DNA from: Marinihelvus sp942491555 | GTDB taxonomy: Bacteria; Pseudomonadota; Gammaproteobacteria; Xanthomonadales; SZUA-36 | NCBI GenBank assembly: GCA_942491555.1 | Contig: CALOBN010000002.1 | Location: 62,001-126,000 of the forward strand | DNA: 64,000 bases | Direction: 5' to 3' | Part shown: piece after piece, positions 1 to 8,718 of the stretch | How the letters are laid out: every line of letters begins with the position of its first letter | Position numbering within the stretch: the first letter of the stretch is position 1 | Notes under the pieces: generated by a model | Told to the model about the DNA's origin: nothing | Database searches by the model: none | Seen by the model: only the letters and a program-made list of their open reading frames with translations | Position numbers and translations under genes: made by a program

Positions 1-1
1 T

Positions 2-628
2 GAGCGCGGTTCTGTTGGTCAGGCCGAAGGTGAAGCGCGTTTCATGCGCGAGTTACGCAACAAGTATGTGATGGCGCTGTTCGCCATGTTCGGGCTGCTC
101 GCCATCGCCTTCCGCAGCTACTTCCAGCCACTACTGATCATGGTCGCGATGCCGTTTGCTTTTGCCGGTGCAATTCTCGGTCACTTTGCGCTGGGCATGA
201 GTATCAACATGTTCAGCTACTTCGGCATTGCGGCGGCTGTTGGTGTCGTGGTGAACGACAACCTGGTGTTGATCGACTACACGAATCGCTTGCGCGCCAA
301 AGGTGAGGATGCGCTGGAGGCGGTAATCAATGCCGGAGTAGCCCGGTTCCGGCCAATACTGCTGACCACGGTTACCACCATTGTTGGCCTGATGCCGATG
401 ATGTTCGAACGCTCGATTCAGGCGAAATTCCTGATCCCGATCGTGACCTCCCTGTGTTTTGGTGTGTTTATCGCGTTCTTTGTCACCCTGTTGCTGGTGC
501 CTGCCTTGTATGGCATTGGTGTTGACGTCACGCGACTGTCGGCCAGGGTACGTCGCCGCATCGGCGGCTGGTTTGGACACAAACCAGCCCGGGACGACAG
601 CGGCGACAGTGTGACGCAAACCCACTGA
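2..628 (+). CDS. RND-family efflux transporter permease, C-terminal fragment
   Basis: This is the 3' end of an inner-membrane RND (AcrB-like) pump gene; the frame is open to the left edge, so the N-terminus lies outside the window. About 209 residues remain. They contain the last transmembrane helices (VMALFAMFGLLAIAFRSYF, then FAFAGAILGHFALG, then IGLMPMM-like and LCFGVFIAFFVTLLLVP stretches). They also keep the typical RND loop with GVVVNDNLVLIDYTN and the RFRPILLTTVTTIVGLMP helix seen in hydrophobe/amphiphile and heavy-metal pumps. The short polar tail after LYGIG is ordinary. Substrate cannot be told from this part. A strong hairpin terminator follows the stop codon. Confidence 0.9.
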   Translation, partial: ERGSVGQAEGEARFMRELRNKYVMALFAMFGLLAIAFRSYFQPLLIMVAMPFAFAGAILGHFALGMSINMFSYFGIAAAVGVVVNDNLVLIDYTNRLRAKGEDALEAVINAGVARFRPILLTTVTTIVGLMPMMFERSIQAKFLIPIVTSLCFGVFIAFFVTLLLVPALYGIGVDVTRLSARVRRRIGGWFGHKPARDDSGDSVTQTH

Positions 629-651
629 GACTTCCTCTCGGGGCTGGAAAC

Positions 652-688
652 GGCCGGTCAGCCTTGGTGCTGACCGGCCTTTTCTTTT
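652..688 (+). terminator. Rho-independent terminator after the RND pump gene
   Basis: An 11-bp perfect stem (652-662 with 669-679, GGCCGGTCAGC and its complement) with a 6-base loop is followed by a T-rich run, TTTTCTTTT. It sits 23 bases after the pump stop codon and should end that transcript before the amidohydrolase gene. Confidence 0.9.
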
Positions 689-748
689 CCGGTTTAACGG
701 CCTTATACAAACCCTGCCTGAATGGCTTCAACAGCGCATGGACTTCGC

Positions 749-754
749 TATAGT
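749..754 (+). promoter_or_regulatory. Candidate sigma-70 -10 element before the amidohydrolase gene
   Basis: TATAGT lies 58 bases before the ATG at 813 and downstream of the terminator, so a promoter is expected here. The -35 side is weak: TTCAAC at 727-732 is only a rough match with a 16-base spacer. The call rests mainly on the -10 match and position. Confidence 0.35.
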
Positions 755-812
755 GAGCTCGCCCGGTACATTGACCGGCAGTTTTCACTATTGATCATAT
801 GGAGTTAGCCCA

Positions 813-3800
813 ATGGAGTTTGCACTGTTTAAAGTTGTGCGGTTTAGCCTGATCGTTTCCGGACTGGTTCTCGCCATGTCTGGGTTGAACGCCTCTGCCT
901 CAGGGGAGTCCGATGGCTGGACCGTGAACGAGCCCGGCGGGGAATGGCGCTCCATCGAAATCAATACGCAGGAAACCACCTGGTCCAATGTGACCGTGTC
1001 ACCGGACGGGTCAACCATTGTTTTTGACATGCTCGGAGATCTGTACTCCCTGCCGATCACGGGCGGGAATGCTACAGCGCTGACGAATGACATTGCCTGG
1101 AACTTCCAGCCGACCTATAGCCCGGATGGTGCGCACATTGCCTTTGTGTCGGATCGCGGCGGTGCGGACAACCTGTGGGTGATGAATGCGGATGGCAGCA
1201 ATCTTCGCCAGGTAAGTCGCGAGCGCTATGACCTGGTGCACAACCCGGCCTGGAGCCCGGATGGCCGCTACCTGGCTGGCAAGAAGTCGTTTATGGGCAG
1301 CCGCAGCATCGCCGCCGGTGAGATCTGGATGTTTCTGGCCGGGGGTGAGGGTGATGGTCTGCAGCTGACTGAACGCCCCTTTGGTGACGAGGACCAGAAG
1401 AACCAGGCAGACCCGGCGTTCTCACATGACGGACGTTATGTGTATTTCGCCCAGGACACCACGCCCGGCCGCGTCTGGGAGTACGGCAAGGATGCGACCG
1501 GACAGATTTTTGTTATCCAGCGCTATGACCGCCAGGACGGGGAGGTCGATACGTTCGTTTCCGGCCCCGGAGGTGCAGTGCGCCCCGTGCCTTCCCCGGA
1601 CGGCCGCTATCTCGCCTTCGTGAAGCGACTCGTTGATCTCAAGTCGGCTCTTTATATCAAGGATCTGGAGTCCGGTCTGGAGACCGCAATCTTTACCGAT
1701 TTTGAACGGGACTTGCAGGAAACTTCCGGCACGGAAGGCAACGCGCCAAACTTCGCCTGGTTGCCGGATGCTTCCGCCATTGTGTTCTGGTCGGGAGGGC
1801 AGTTGCATCGCATCGATGTGGCAAGCCGGGAAGTGAGCAACATTCCCCTGCAGATCAACACTACCCGCAAGGTGCAAGCGGTGTTACGTGAGAAGGTAGA
1901 GGTAGCCGCGGACAGCTTTCCGGTGCGCATGCCCCGCTGGCCCGTGGTGTCTCCGGATGGCGAAACCGTGGTCTTTGAAGCCCTCGGCGTGCTTTGGCGC
2001 CGCGACCTGCCAAGCGGCGTGGCTCAGCGCCTGACCGACAGCGAAGATGTTTTCGAGAGCTGGCCGGCTTTTTCTGCGGATGGCAAAAAGGTGGTTTACA
2101 CGACCTGGTCAGACAGTCAGCAGGGCCAGGTACGGGTGGCCACCCTGCGCAGTGGTCGCAGCCGTGCGGTGACCAGTGAGCGGGGTAATTACGTGGAGCC
2201 GGCCTTTTCGCCAGATGGCGAAGAGATTGTATTTCGTCGCATCGGTGGTGGCTATTTGCTATCGCCACTGTGGTCGCTGAAACCGGGCATTTATATCGCT
2301 TCTGAAGATGGTGAAAGTGTTCGACAGATATCCGGGGAAGGCAGTATGCCGGGCTTCAGCGCCGATGGTGAGCGAATCTGGTATGTCACCGGCGGCGGCA
2401 GTGGTTTGCAGCTCAATAGCATGGATCGTCGCGGTCAGGACAGACGGACCCATGTCGAGGGCAAGAAAATGGTCGCCATGACGCCTTCACCCGACGGTCG
2501 CTGGGTGGCATTTATCGAGGCGCACAATGTGTACGTGGCGCCACTGATAGAAACCGGCAAGGTAACGCAGTTGTCCGCTTCAGCCGAAGCGCTGCCGGTA
2601 CGGCAGCTCTCAGCCCGTGCCGGTGGTTTTCTCGCCTGGCAGGATTCGGATACGGTGACCTGGAGTCGCGGCCCCATACTTTACGACAGCCGTCTGGATG
2701 AGGCATTCGAGTTTCTCGGTGACGCCAATGAGCCGCGCCCGGAGGATGCGGGTATCGATATCGGCTTTGAGGCATCCGGCAGCAATCATGGGGATACCAT
2801 GGCGTTTGTCGGTGCGCGTGTTGTAACGATGCGTGATGCCTGGAGCGGTACGCGCGAAGTGATCGAAGACGGCACGGTCGTCGTGGAGGGCAACCGGATC
2901 CTTGCCGCAGGCCCCCGCATCAGCACGGCGGTTCCTGCCGGTGCGACCGTGGTTGATGCCGCTGGCAAGACCATCCTGCCCGGCTTTTTTGATGCACATG
3001 CCCACGGCGGTATGGCGCGTGACGGGCTGATCCCACAGCAGAACTGGATGCAGTATTCAAACCTGGCTTTCGGGGTGACCACCATCCATGACCCGAGCAA
3101 TAACACCACCGACATCTTTGCCGCCAGCGAGTATCAAAAGGCAGGCAAAATCGTGGCGCCACGAATTTTCTCTACCGGCACGATTTTGTACGGCGCCCGC
3201 AGCAACCGGGCCAATACCAGGGTTGGTGACCAGGATGAGGCGTTGTTTCACATGCAGCGCATGCAGGACGTCGGTGCCATTTCGGTAAAGAGTTATCAAC
3301 TGCCGCGGCGTGACTCACGGCAGATGCTGGTCGCGGCCGGACACGAACTGGGTGTGATGGTAGTGCCCGAAGGCGGCATGAAGTTCCAGCACAACATGAA
3401 TGAAATCGTGGACGGTCACACCACCATCGAGCATTCGATGACCATCAAGCATATCTACGATGATGTCTTGCAGCTCTGGTCTCAGACAGAAACCGCTTAC
3501 ACGCCCACACTGGGTGTTTCCTTTGGTGGGATGGAAGGCGAGCGCTTCTGGTATGACCGGACCGAGGTCTGGAAGAACGAACGGCTACTTCGTTATACGC
3601 CGAAATCACGTGTAGAGCCGCGTTCGATACGTCGTCAGACTGCGCCTGATTCGCACTATAACCATATCCATGTGGCTTCTTCTGCGAAGCAACTCAATGA
3701 CCTGGGTGTGAAGGTCAACACGGGCGCTCACGGACAGCGCGAAGGCCTCGCCTTGCACTGGGAGATGTGGATGCTGGAGCAGGGTGGCTTCACCCCCTGG

Positions 3801-4118
3801 GAAGCATTACGTTCGGCGACCTACAACGGTGCCTGGACCTTCGGCATGCTGGACGATATCGGCTCCATCGAGGCGGGCAAGCTCGCAGATCTGGTAGTGA
3901 TAGACGGCAACCCGCTTGAGGACCTGCGGCGCAGCGAATACGTGCACGCCACCATGATCAACGGCGCTCTCTATGAAGCGGCGACCATGAATCAGACCTG
4001 GCCGGAGCAGATTCAACGCCAGCCTTTTTTCTGGGAGCTGGAAGGTGGCGATACGATCCACCCGGACACCATCAGCTGGGCGGCAGAGCGCGCCGCGCGG
4101 CATGATTGTAAACACTGA
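813..4118 (+). CDS. exported TolB-type beta-propeller / amidohydrolase fusion protein
   Basis: A 1101-residue protein with a signal peptide (about residues 1-30, ending ASASG). Residues 50-620 carry many PD40/WD40-like TolB propeller blades with repeated SPDG motifs (SPDGSTIVFDM, SPDGAHIAFVSD, SPDGRYLAFVK). The C-terminal part, from about 660, is an amidohydrolase (imidazolonepropionase-like) with the metal HxH in DAHAHGG, a candidate carbamylated lysine in ISVKSYQ, later histidines in IEHSM and TGAHGQ, and the usual end-domain GKLADLVVIDGNPLED. The fusion is common in marine and soil gammaproteobacteria and is probably a periplasmic hydrolase of peptides or cyclic amides, but the substrate is unknown. 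It is transcribed alone. Confidence 0.88.
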   Translation: MEFALFKVVRFSLIVSGLVLAMSGLNASASGESDGWTVNEPGGEWRSIEINTQETTWSNVTVSPDGSTIVFDMLGDLYSLPITGGNATALTNDIAWNFQPTYSPDGAHIAFVSDRGGADNLWVMNADGSNLRQVSRERYDLVHNPAWSPDGRYLAGKKSFMGSRSIAAGEIWMFLAGGEGDGLQLTERPFGDEDQKNQADPAFSHDGRYVYFAQDTTPGRVWEYGKDATGQIFVIQRYDRQDGEVDTFVSGPGGAVRPVPSPDGRYLAFVKRLVDLKSALYIKDLESGLETAIFTDFERDLQETSGTEGNAPNFAWLPDASAIVFWSGGQLHRIDVASREVSNIPLQINTTRKVQAVLREKVEVAADSFPVRMPRWPVVSPDGETVVFEALGVLWRRDLPSGVAQRLTDSEDVFESWPAFSADGKKVVYTTWSDSQQGQVRVATLRSGRSRAVTSERGNYVEPAFSPDGEEIVFRRIGGGYLLSPLWSLKPGIYIASEDGESVRQISGEGSMPGFSADGERIWYVTGGGSGLQLNSMDRRGQDRRTHVEGKKMVAMTPSPDGRWVAFIEAHNVYVAPLIETGKVTQLSASAEALPVRQLSARAGGFLAWQDSDTVTWSRGPILYDSRLDEAFEFLGDANEPRPEDAGIDIGFEASGSNHGDTMAFVGARVVTMRDAWSGTREVIEDGTVVVEGNRILAAGPRISTAVPAGATVVDAAGKTILPGFFDAHAHGGMARDGLIPQQNWMQYSNLAFGVTTIHDPSNNTTDIFAASEYQKAGKIVAPRIFSTGTILYGARSNRANTRVGDQDEALFHMQRMQDVGAISVKSYQLPRRDSRQMLVAAGHELGVMVVPEGGMKFQHNMNEIVDGHTTIEHSMTIKHIYDDVLQLWSQTETAYTPTLGVSFGGMEGERFWYDRTEVWKNERLLRYTPKSRVEPRSIRRQTAPDSHYNHIHVASSAKQLNDLGVKVNTGAHGQREGLALHWEMWMLEQGGFTPWEALRSATYNGAWTFGMLDDIGSIEAGKLADLVVIDGNPLEDLRRSEYVHATMINGALYEAATMNQTWPEQIQRQPFFWELEGGDTIHPDTISWAAERAARHDCKH

Positions 4119-4203
4119 CGGATTGCAAATATGGAAGATGCGGCCCGGCGGACGATTGTTTGACGCCCGCTTCTCCGCTGGATTTCCAGGGCTTCAGTCC
4201 GCT

Positions 4204-5961
4204 TCAGTCTGCTTCGCGGCTGCGGAGGTTTTGTATGCATGAGCGGATTGTTGATTCAAAATCTTTGGCAAAACCCTGACCGTCAGTAACCGGTGAGCCG
4301 GCCATCTGCCCGCGGAGTATTTCCCGGGTTTGCGTCAGGGTGGTGATGTCCGTCGCCAGCCCGGCGGCCACGGCACGATATTCTTCCTCGCTGTCGGCCA
4401 CCCACGAAGCCCTTCCCATGGCCACAAGCACGCTGGCAACCATGCGTGAGGCATGGCTCTGACCCTGCAGGGTGACAACCGGCACGCCGGCCCACAGGGC
4501 ATGGCACGCCATCGTGTGACCCGACCAGGGAAAGCAGTCGAGGTAGATATCAATTTCTGCCCAGAACTCCTGGAAGCTGCCACCTGACTCATGCGCCGGC
4601 ATCAGCTCGACGCGCTCCTCACCGATATCATGGGCGCGGAACTGACCAAGAAGCCGCCGGCGATGCCAGGGGTCCAGCTGGTCGCGGACCATCAACAGCC
4701 GGGTATTGGGTAGATCATTCAACAACTGCGCCCAGCACGCCACCACGTCTTCATTGATTTTCTCCAGCCGGTGCAGCGAGCCGAAGGTGACAAAGCCGCG
4801 CTCCAAAGCCGGGGGCGGGACAATGGCCGGGGTGGAGTGTTTTGGCTGGAAGCAGGCAAAAATGTTCCGCAGCGGTAGTAAGCCCCGGCCGGCATCGGTA
4901 CCGGCGAGCCTTTCAATCGTATAGTCACTGACCAGCTGTGCATCAATCGCTTCGAGTCCAGGATGTGCGGGGTAACCCAGCCAACCCAGCTGCACCGGGG
5001 CAGGACGCCGGGCCAGAACTGCGAGCCGGTTGCCTTTGGTATGCCCTGCCAGATCGATGAGCACATCGATCTTGTCGGCCCGAATTCGTTCGGCCAGCTC
5101 CTGGTCATCCAGGCCCCGGCAGTCCAGCCAATGGTCTGCCAGGCCCTGCAGGCGGGCCGTTACATCATCCTGTTGCTCTGTGTCGCTGTAGCAGCTGATA
5201 TGAAACTGATCGCGGTCATGGTGGCTGAGCAACGGCTCGAAGAAGTGGTTCACCGCGTGCCGGCGAAAATCAGCCGACAGGTAAGCGACACGCAGCCTGC
5301 CTTGCGGCTCCAGCACAGGTCTGGCGGTGCTCGAGCCATACACCATGGCGCTGATGCGCCGATGCTCCCGGGCGATGTGTTGCGGGTCCTGGTGCGGTGC
5401 CAGGTTCAGCGTGTAAAGAAGGCTGGACGCGGCAGTGGCATAGCGGGTCCGATTGAGCAGTGCGCGATTAAACGCCTCGATAGCCTGCGGCAATTCAACC
5501 CGGTCCAGCAGGAACAAGCCCAGGTTAAACCAGGCTTCAGCGCGTTTCGGATCCAGTTCAACGGACTCGAGTGCATGCTGCAGGGCGCTCTCGCGGTCAC
5601 CCAGGTCTGCGTAAACCGCGGCCAGGTTCATATGGGCACCGGCATAGTCTTCCTGCAGTTCCAGGGCCTTTTGCAACTGCCCTGCTGCGGCCACCAGGGT
5701 GCCGGCCTTGTGCATGGCCAGGCCCAGGTTGTTGCGCAGCACCGGATGATCGGGAACCAGGTCAACGGCCTTTTGAATGAGCAGCACCGCATCGTCAACC
5801 TTGCCGAGCTGCATCGAGGCAAGGCCTGACAGTTGCAGCGCATCAGGGTTTTCCGGAGACCCGGCGAGGATCTCCGTGTAGCGGGCTTTGGCACCGGCCA
5901 GGTCGCCCTGCCGCTGCAGTTCCATGGCCTCACGGATTTGTTCCTGAGTGGTTTTTCTCAC
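4204..5961 (-). CDS. TPR protein with SPINDLY/O-GlcNAc-transferase-like GT41 domain
   Basis: A 585-residue cytoplasmic protein. Residues 1-190 are tetratricopeptide repeats (A-x-x-x-x-x-A-L-x-L pattern, with DPKRAEAWFNLGLFL as a clear unit). Residues 210-570 are a GT41 glycosyltransferase: the SADFRRHAVNHF segment carries the expected catalytic-region histidine, followed by IDLAGHTKGNRL, the sugar-nucleotide segment LEKINEDVVACWAQLL, and DIYLDCFPWSGHTMACHALW then GVPVVTLQG. Eukaryotic OGT adds GlcNAc and SPINDLY adds fucose to Ser/Thr; bacterial relatives glycosylate adhesins or unknown proteins. No obvious acceptor gene lies beside it. The start ATG at 5961 leads straight into the first TPR helix. 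Confidence 0.85.
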   Translation of the reverse strand: MRKTTQEQIREAMELQRQGDLAGAKARYTEILAGSPENPDALQLSGLASMQLGKVDDAVLLIQKAVDLVPDHPVLRNNLGLAMHKAGTLVAAAGQLQKALELQEDYAGAHMNLAAVYADLGDRESALQHALESVELDPKRAEAWFNLGLFLLDRVELPQAIEAFNRALLNRTRYATAASSLLYTLNLAPHQDPQHIAREHRRISAMVYGSSTARPVLEPQGRLRVAYLSADFRRHAVNHFFEPLLSHHDRDQFHISCYSDTEQQDDVTARLQGLADHWLDCRGLDDQELAERIRADKIDVLIDLAGHTKGNRLAVLARRPAPVQLGWLGYPAHPGLEAIDAQLVSDYTIERLAGTDAGRGLLPLRNIFACFQPKHSTPAIVPPPALERGFVTFGSLHRLEKINEDVVACWAQLLNDLPNTRLLMVRDQLDPWHRRRLLGQFRAHDIGEERVELMPAHESGGSFQEFWAEIDIYLDCFPWSGHTMACHALWAGVPVVTLQGQSHASRMVASVLVAMGRASWVADSEEEYRAVAAGLATDITTLTQTREILRGQMAGSPVTDGQGFAKDFESTIRSCIQNLRSREAD

Positions 5962-5994
5962 GAATGATTTCCTGCTGGCGGAGTAAATCAGGCG

Positions 5995-6393
5995 CTAGCG
6001 GCCGTAGGCGGTGCGCCACTGGTGGGTGTCTGTGTACTGCTGGAAACCGGTGATCTTGCCTTCGAGGATAGTCCAGATATGGGCAAATTGCGCATCGAGT
6101 TCTATGCCGGTCGCATTGACCGTGCCCCGATAGCGCCCCTGGGCGGTCACGGTAAGTGAATCGCCGGATAACTGTTCAACGTTAACCGTGAAGTTTTCGA
6201 TTTCGCCTGCCAGGCGCATGAAAATACCCTCTGCCACCGCCATTGGACCGAGATAGGGGTTGGCTTCAGCCAGCGGGCCGGACTCGGCCTCCAGCCACTG
6301 GATTTGTGCATCAAAAATACCCAGTATCACAGGCACATCGCCGGCGACGAATGCGGCGTATAAGGCCTTAATAGTTTCCAGTGAATCGGCCAT
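5995..6393 (-). CDS. SnoaL/NTF2-like fold protein
   Basis: A 132-residue protein of the SnoaL-like (nuclear transport factor 2) fold. The N-terminal helix SLETIKALYAAFVAGDVPVILGIFDAQIQW and the later pattern of beta strands (GRYRGTVNATG, FAHIWTILEGKITGFQQYTD) are typical. Members are small cone-shaped enzymes or ligand-binding proteins; the function here is not predictable. A GAAGGAG ribosome site lies just before the ATG. It is 33 bases upstream of the GT41 gene on the same strand, so the two may be co-transcribed. Confidence 0.78.
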   Translation of the reverse strand: MADSLETIKALYAAFVAGDVPVILGIFDAQIQWLEAESGPLAEANPYLGPMAVAEGIFMRLAGEIENFTVNVEQLSGDSLTVTAQGRYRGTVNATGIELDAQFAHIWTILEGKITGFQQYTDTHQWRTAYGR

Positions 6394-6496
6394 AGTCAGT
6401 CTCCTTCGGGCACGTGTTGCAATTTGTGGCAGACTTTAGCATCTACATGCAGCGGATGCTGCGCGTAACGGCGCACCGCGGGAGAGGTCCAAAAAT

Positions 6497-7480
6497 ATGT
6501 CTGAATCAACAGCGCCGGAAGGGCTGGCGCATGCATTGGTGCTTGACGGCCAGGGCGGCGCCCGGACGATTGCCTGGGACAAGATCGAGGACTGGACTCC
6601 GGAGCAGGGCTGTCTCTGGCTGCACTTCAACTTTACCGACCCGGCGGTACAGGCCTGGATACGGGATGAGAGTGGCCTTAATGAGATCGCCGCCGGCGCG
6701 CTATTGTCCGATGAAACCCGTCCACGAACGATTACCCGGGGAGACAACCTGCTGCTGTCCCTGCGCGGGCTTAACCTGACCGATGGCGATCATCCGGAGG
6801 ACATGGTTTCGGTGCGCATCTGGACCAACGGGGAAAAGGTAATCAGTACGCGGCGCCGGCGCCTGCTTTCTACCGAGGACCTGCTTGCCGCCCTGGAGGA
6901 AGGTCATGGTCCAGTCGATGCCGCAGATATTCTGGTGACCTGGGTGGAACGCATCATTACCCGTATGAACGAGACCATCGAAAGTTTCGATGACCGGGTT
7001 CTGGCTTTGGAAGAAAAGGTTCTGGAAGGTGAGACCAAAGGCATCCGCTTGCAGCTTGCACAACTCCGCCGGCAAAGCATTACCATCCGGCGTTATCTGG
7101 CTCCGCAGCGTGAAGCCATGAACCGCCTGGCTGCAGAGAAGTTAAGCTGGCTGCATGATATGAATCGCCTCGAGCTGCGCGAAGCCAACGACCGTTTGAT
7201 TCGCTATATCGAGGACATCGACGAGGTTCGTGATCGCGCGGCCCTGGCCCAGGAAGAACTGCTCTCCCGCGTTTCTGAAGAGCTCAACAAGCGCTCCTAT
7301 GTGTTCACCGTGGTGGCCACCATCTTTTTGCCGCTGGGCTTTTTTACCGGCTTGATGGGCATCAATGTTGGCGGCATGCCCGGCGTTAACAGCGAGGACT
7401 CATTCTGGATTGTGGTGGCCATCTGCGTCGGCGCCGTCGGTTTGCTCGGCGTATTTTTTCGCTTCAAGCGCTGGTTATAA
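6497..7480 (+). CDS. zntB: ZntB-like CorA-family divalent cation transporter
   Basis: A 327-residue protein of the CorA metal channel family. A large N-terminal cytoplasmic domain with long helices (residues 130-260, coiled-coil rich) leads to two C-terminal membrane helices (YVFTVVATIFLPLGFFTGLMG and FWIVVAICVGAVGLLGVFF). The loop reads GLMGINVGGMPG: the G-[MI]-N signature with the GGxPG continuation typical of ZntB rather than of CorA magnesium channels. ZntB moves zinc, probably by proton-coupled uptake or efflux depending on the study. GGAGAGG lies 9 bases before the ATG. The gene is divergent from the SnoaL gene. Confidence 0.85.
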   Translation: MSESTAPEGLAHALVLDGQGGARTIAWDKIEDWTPEQGCLWLHFNFTDPAVQAWIRDESGLNEIAAGALLSDETRPRTITRGDNLLLSLRGLNLTDGDHPEDMVSVRIWTNGEKVISTRRRRLLSTEDLLAALEEGHGPVDAADILVTWVERIITRMNETIESFDDRVLALEEKVLEGETKGIRLQLAQLRRQSITIRRYLAPQREAMNRLAAEKLSWLHDMNRLELREANDRLIRYIEDIDEVRDRAALAQEELLSRVSEELNKRSYVFTVVATIFLPLGFFTGLMGINVGGMPGVNSEDSFWIVVAICVGAVGLLGVFFRFKRWL

Positions 7481-7514
7481 GCCGCTGATCGTCAGCGTGA
7501 TAAGCCCCTGGTGC

Positions 7515-7700
7515 TTACATCGTGGTGCGCGCGAGAACGAACTTGGCCAACTGGTAGATGAGTGGCAAGCCAACAACGATGGCAATGGCATACATCCAGA
7601 CCAGGGCTCTACCGGATTTTTCATCCTGACCCCTGGTTTCAGAACGATTGGCGCTCATGTCCGCCGATGACTCGTCGGTGTTTTTATTATGATCATTCAC
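7515..7700 (-). CDS. small single-span membrane protein, unknown
   Basis: A 61-residue protein if it begins at the GTG at 7700, which has GAGAGG 10 bases upstream; an ATG at 7748 would add 16 residues but has no such site. The first 35 residues are polar (NDHNKNTDESSADMSANRSETRG), followed by one membrane helix, ALVWMYAIAIVVGLPLIYQLAK. The C-terminus is short. No family is recognised. It is convergent with the zntB-like gene. Confidence 0.5.
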   Translation of the reverse strand: MNDHNKNTDESSADMSANRSETRGQDEKSGRALVWMYAIAIVVGLPLIYQLAKFVLARTTM

Positions 7701-7842
7701 GGTTCGATAGCCTCTCATTGGCGGCAGGGCGCGGCTCACGTATGGCATTTCGATTATCGCGCAGGTAAACGATTAAAAACCAGTGCATGAGTGATGATCA
7801 GCCCGATCAAAGCAAGACCAAAAATCTCCTGCACAGCCCTGA

Positions 7843-8310
7843 TCAGCTGGCTTCGCTGCGGTACTTGATCTGCAGACCCTGCAAAAAATTGCGCAGTACC
7901 TGGTCCTGGCATTTCCGGAAATGCTTGTGCTCGGGCTTGCGAAAGAAAGCACTGAGTTCATGCTTGCTGATCTTGAAATCACTCAGTGCAAGGATCGCCA
8001 GGGTATCTTCGGCCTGGAGCTTGAAGGCGATTTTCAGCTTCATGAAAACCATATTGTTGGTCAGCCGCTGTTCCGGCGTGGCCTGTGCGCCCTCTTTTTT
8101 GCCGCGCTTTTCAACAATCAGGCCATTGAGAAAGGTCGCCAGCTCCACGTCCGCAATTTGCGCTTGTTCCGGGTCATCATCTTTTTTAAGCCATGCGCTG
8201 ACCTGGGCCCGCGTGACCTCGGCACCACCGAGCTCAAAAATGGACATCATTTTCGAGTCATCCAGGTCAAGGATGTAGCGTACGCGCCGTAAAATATCAT
8301 TTTGATTCAT
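7843..8310 (-). CDS. DUF1456 (YehS-like) protein
   Basis: A 155-residue protein starting at the ATG at 8310 (MNQNDILRRVRYILDL); an extension to 8463 is open but would overlap the divergent RRM gene. Two copies of the DUF1456 unit are visible: residues 1-65 (NDILRRVRYILDLDDSKMMSIFELGG) and about 85-150 (LTNNMVFMKLKIAFKLQAEDTLAILALS). Each is followed by an AEVTxxQxxAWLKK- or ISKHELSAFFRK-type helix. Escherichia coli YehS has the same two-unit architecture and no established function. Family assignment is firm, role unknown. Confidence 0.85.
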   Translation of the reverse strand: MNQNDILRRVRYILDLDDSKMMSIFELGGAEVTRAQVSAWLKKDDDPEQAQIADVELATFLNGLIVEKRGKKEGAQATPEQRLTNNMVFMKLKIAFKLQAEDTLAILALSDFKISKHELSAFFRKPEHKHFRKCQDQVLRNFLQGLQIKYRSEAS

Positions 8311-8405
8311 GGCTGCATCCTGATTCAAAACCCCCATGCAAGCAAGCGTCTGATTTTCGAAGCCATTTTTCGGAGCACCTTCATTAGCTGATAGTATTCC
8401 GTTCC

Positions 8406-8687
8406 ATGAAACTACTCGTCCGCAATCTCGCCCGAACCACCACCGAGGTGGAGCTCCGCGCAATGTTCGAGGCGCAGGGCAAAGTACAGTCCTGCACTGT
8501 GGTTTTGGATAAAAATACGGGTTTGTCCAAGGGCTTTGGTTTTGTTGAGATGCCGCTGGCCGGAGAAGCCAAGGCAGCCATGAGGACTCTGAATGGCGCC
8601 AATATTGGCGGCAATAAGATTCGGGTGAAGAAGGCCGAGCCCAAACCCCAGACTAAACCCCAGACTAAACCCCAGAGCAGTGAATAG
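8406..8687 (+). CDS. RRM-domain RNA-binding protein
   Basis: A 93-residue protein made of one RNA recognition motif: RNP2 is LLVRNL (residues 3-8) and RNP1 is KGFGFVEM (42-49), with both aromatic positions of RNP1 kept. Such glycine-poor single-RRM proteins occur in cyanobacteria and many proteobacteria and bind RNA, sometimes in the cold. The tail is a short lysine/proline/threonine run made by a 12-base tandem repeat. It overlaps the next gene's longest frame by 8 bases, but that gene probably starts later. Confidence 0.88.
   Translation: MKLLVRNLARTTTEVELRAMFEAQGKVQSCTVVLDKNTGLSKGFGFVEMPLAGEAKAAMRTLNGANIGGNKIRVKKAEPKPQTKPQTKPQSSE
8646..8675 (+). repeat. 12-base tandem repeat in the RRM gene 3' end
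   Basis: The unit CCCCAGACTAAA occurs at 8646-8657 and 8658-8669, with a half copy at 8670-8675. It encodes repeated PQTK in the protein tail. It keeps the reading frame and may vary in copy number between strains. Confidence 0.9.
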
Positions 8688-8718
8688 GCGGGCTGGCTAT
8701 CAGCATACGGCGGTTAGC

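Noticed and set aside
4963..5829. Open frame of 288 codons opposite the GT41 gene
   Set aside because: Antisense to a gene with clear domains; high GC content makes long antisense frames common and this one has no motif.
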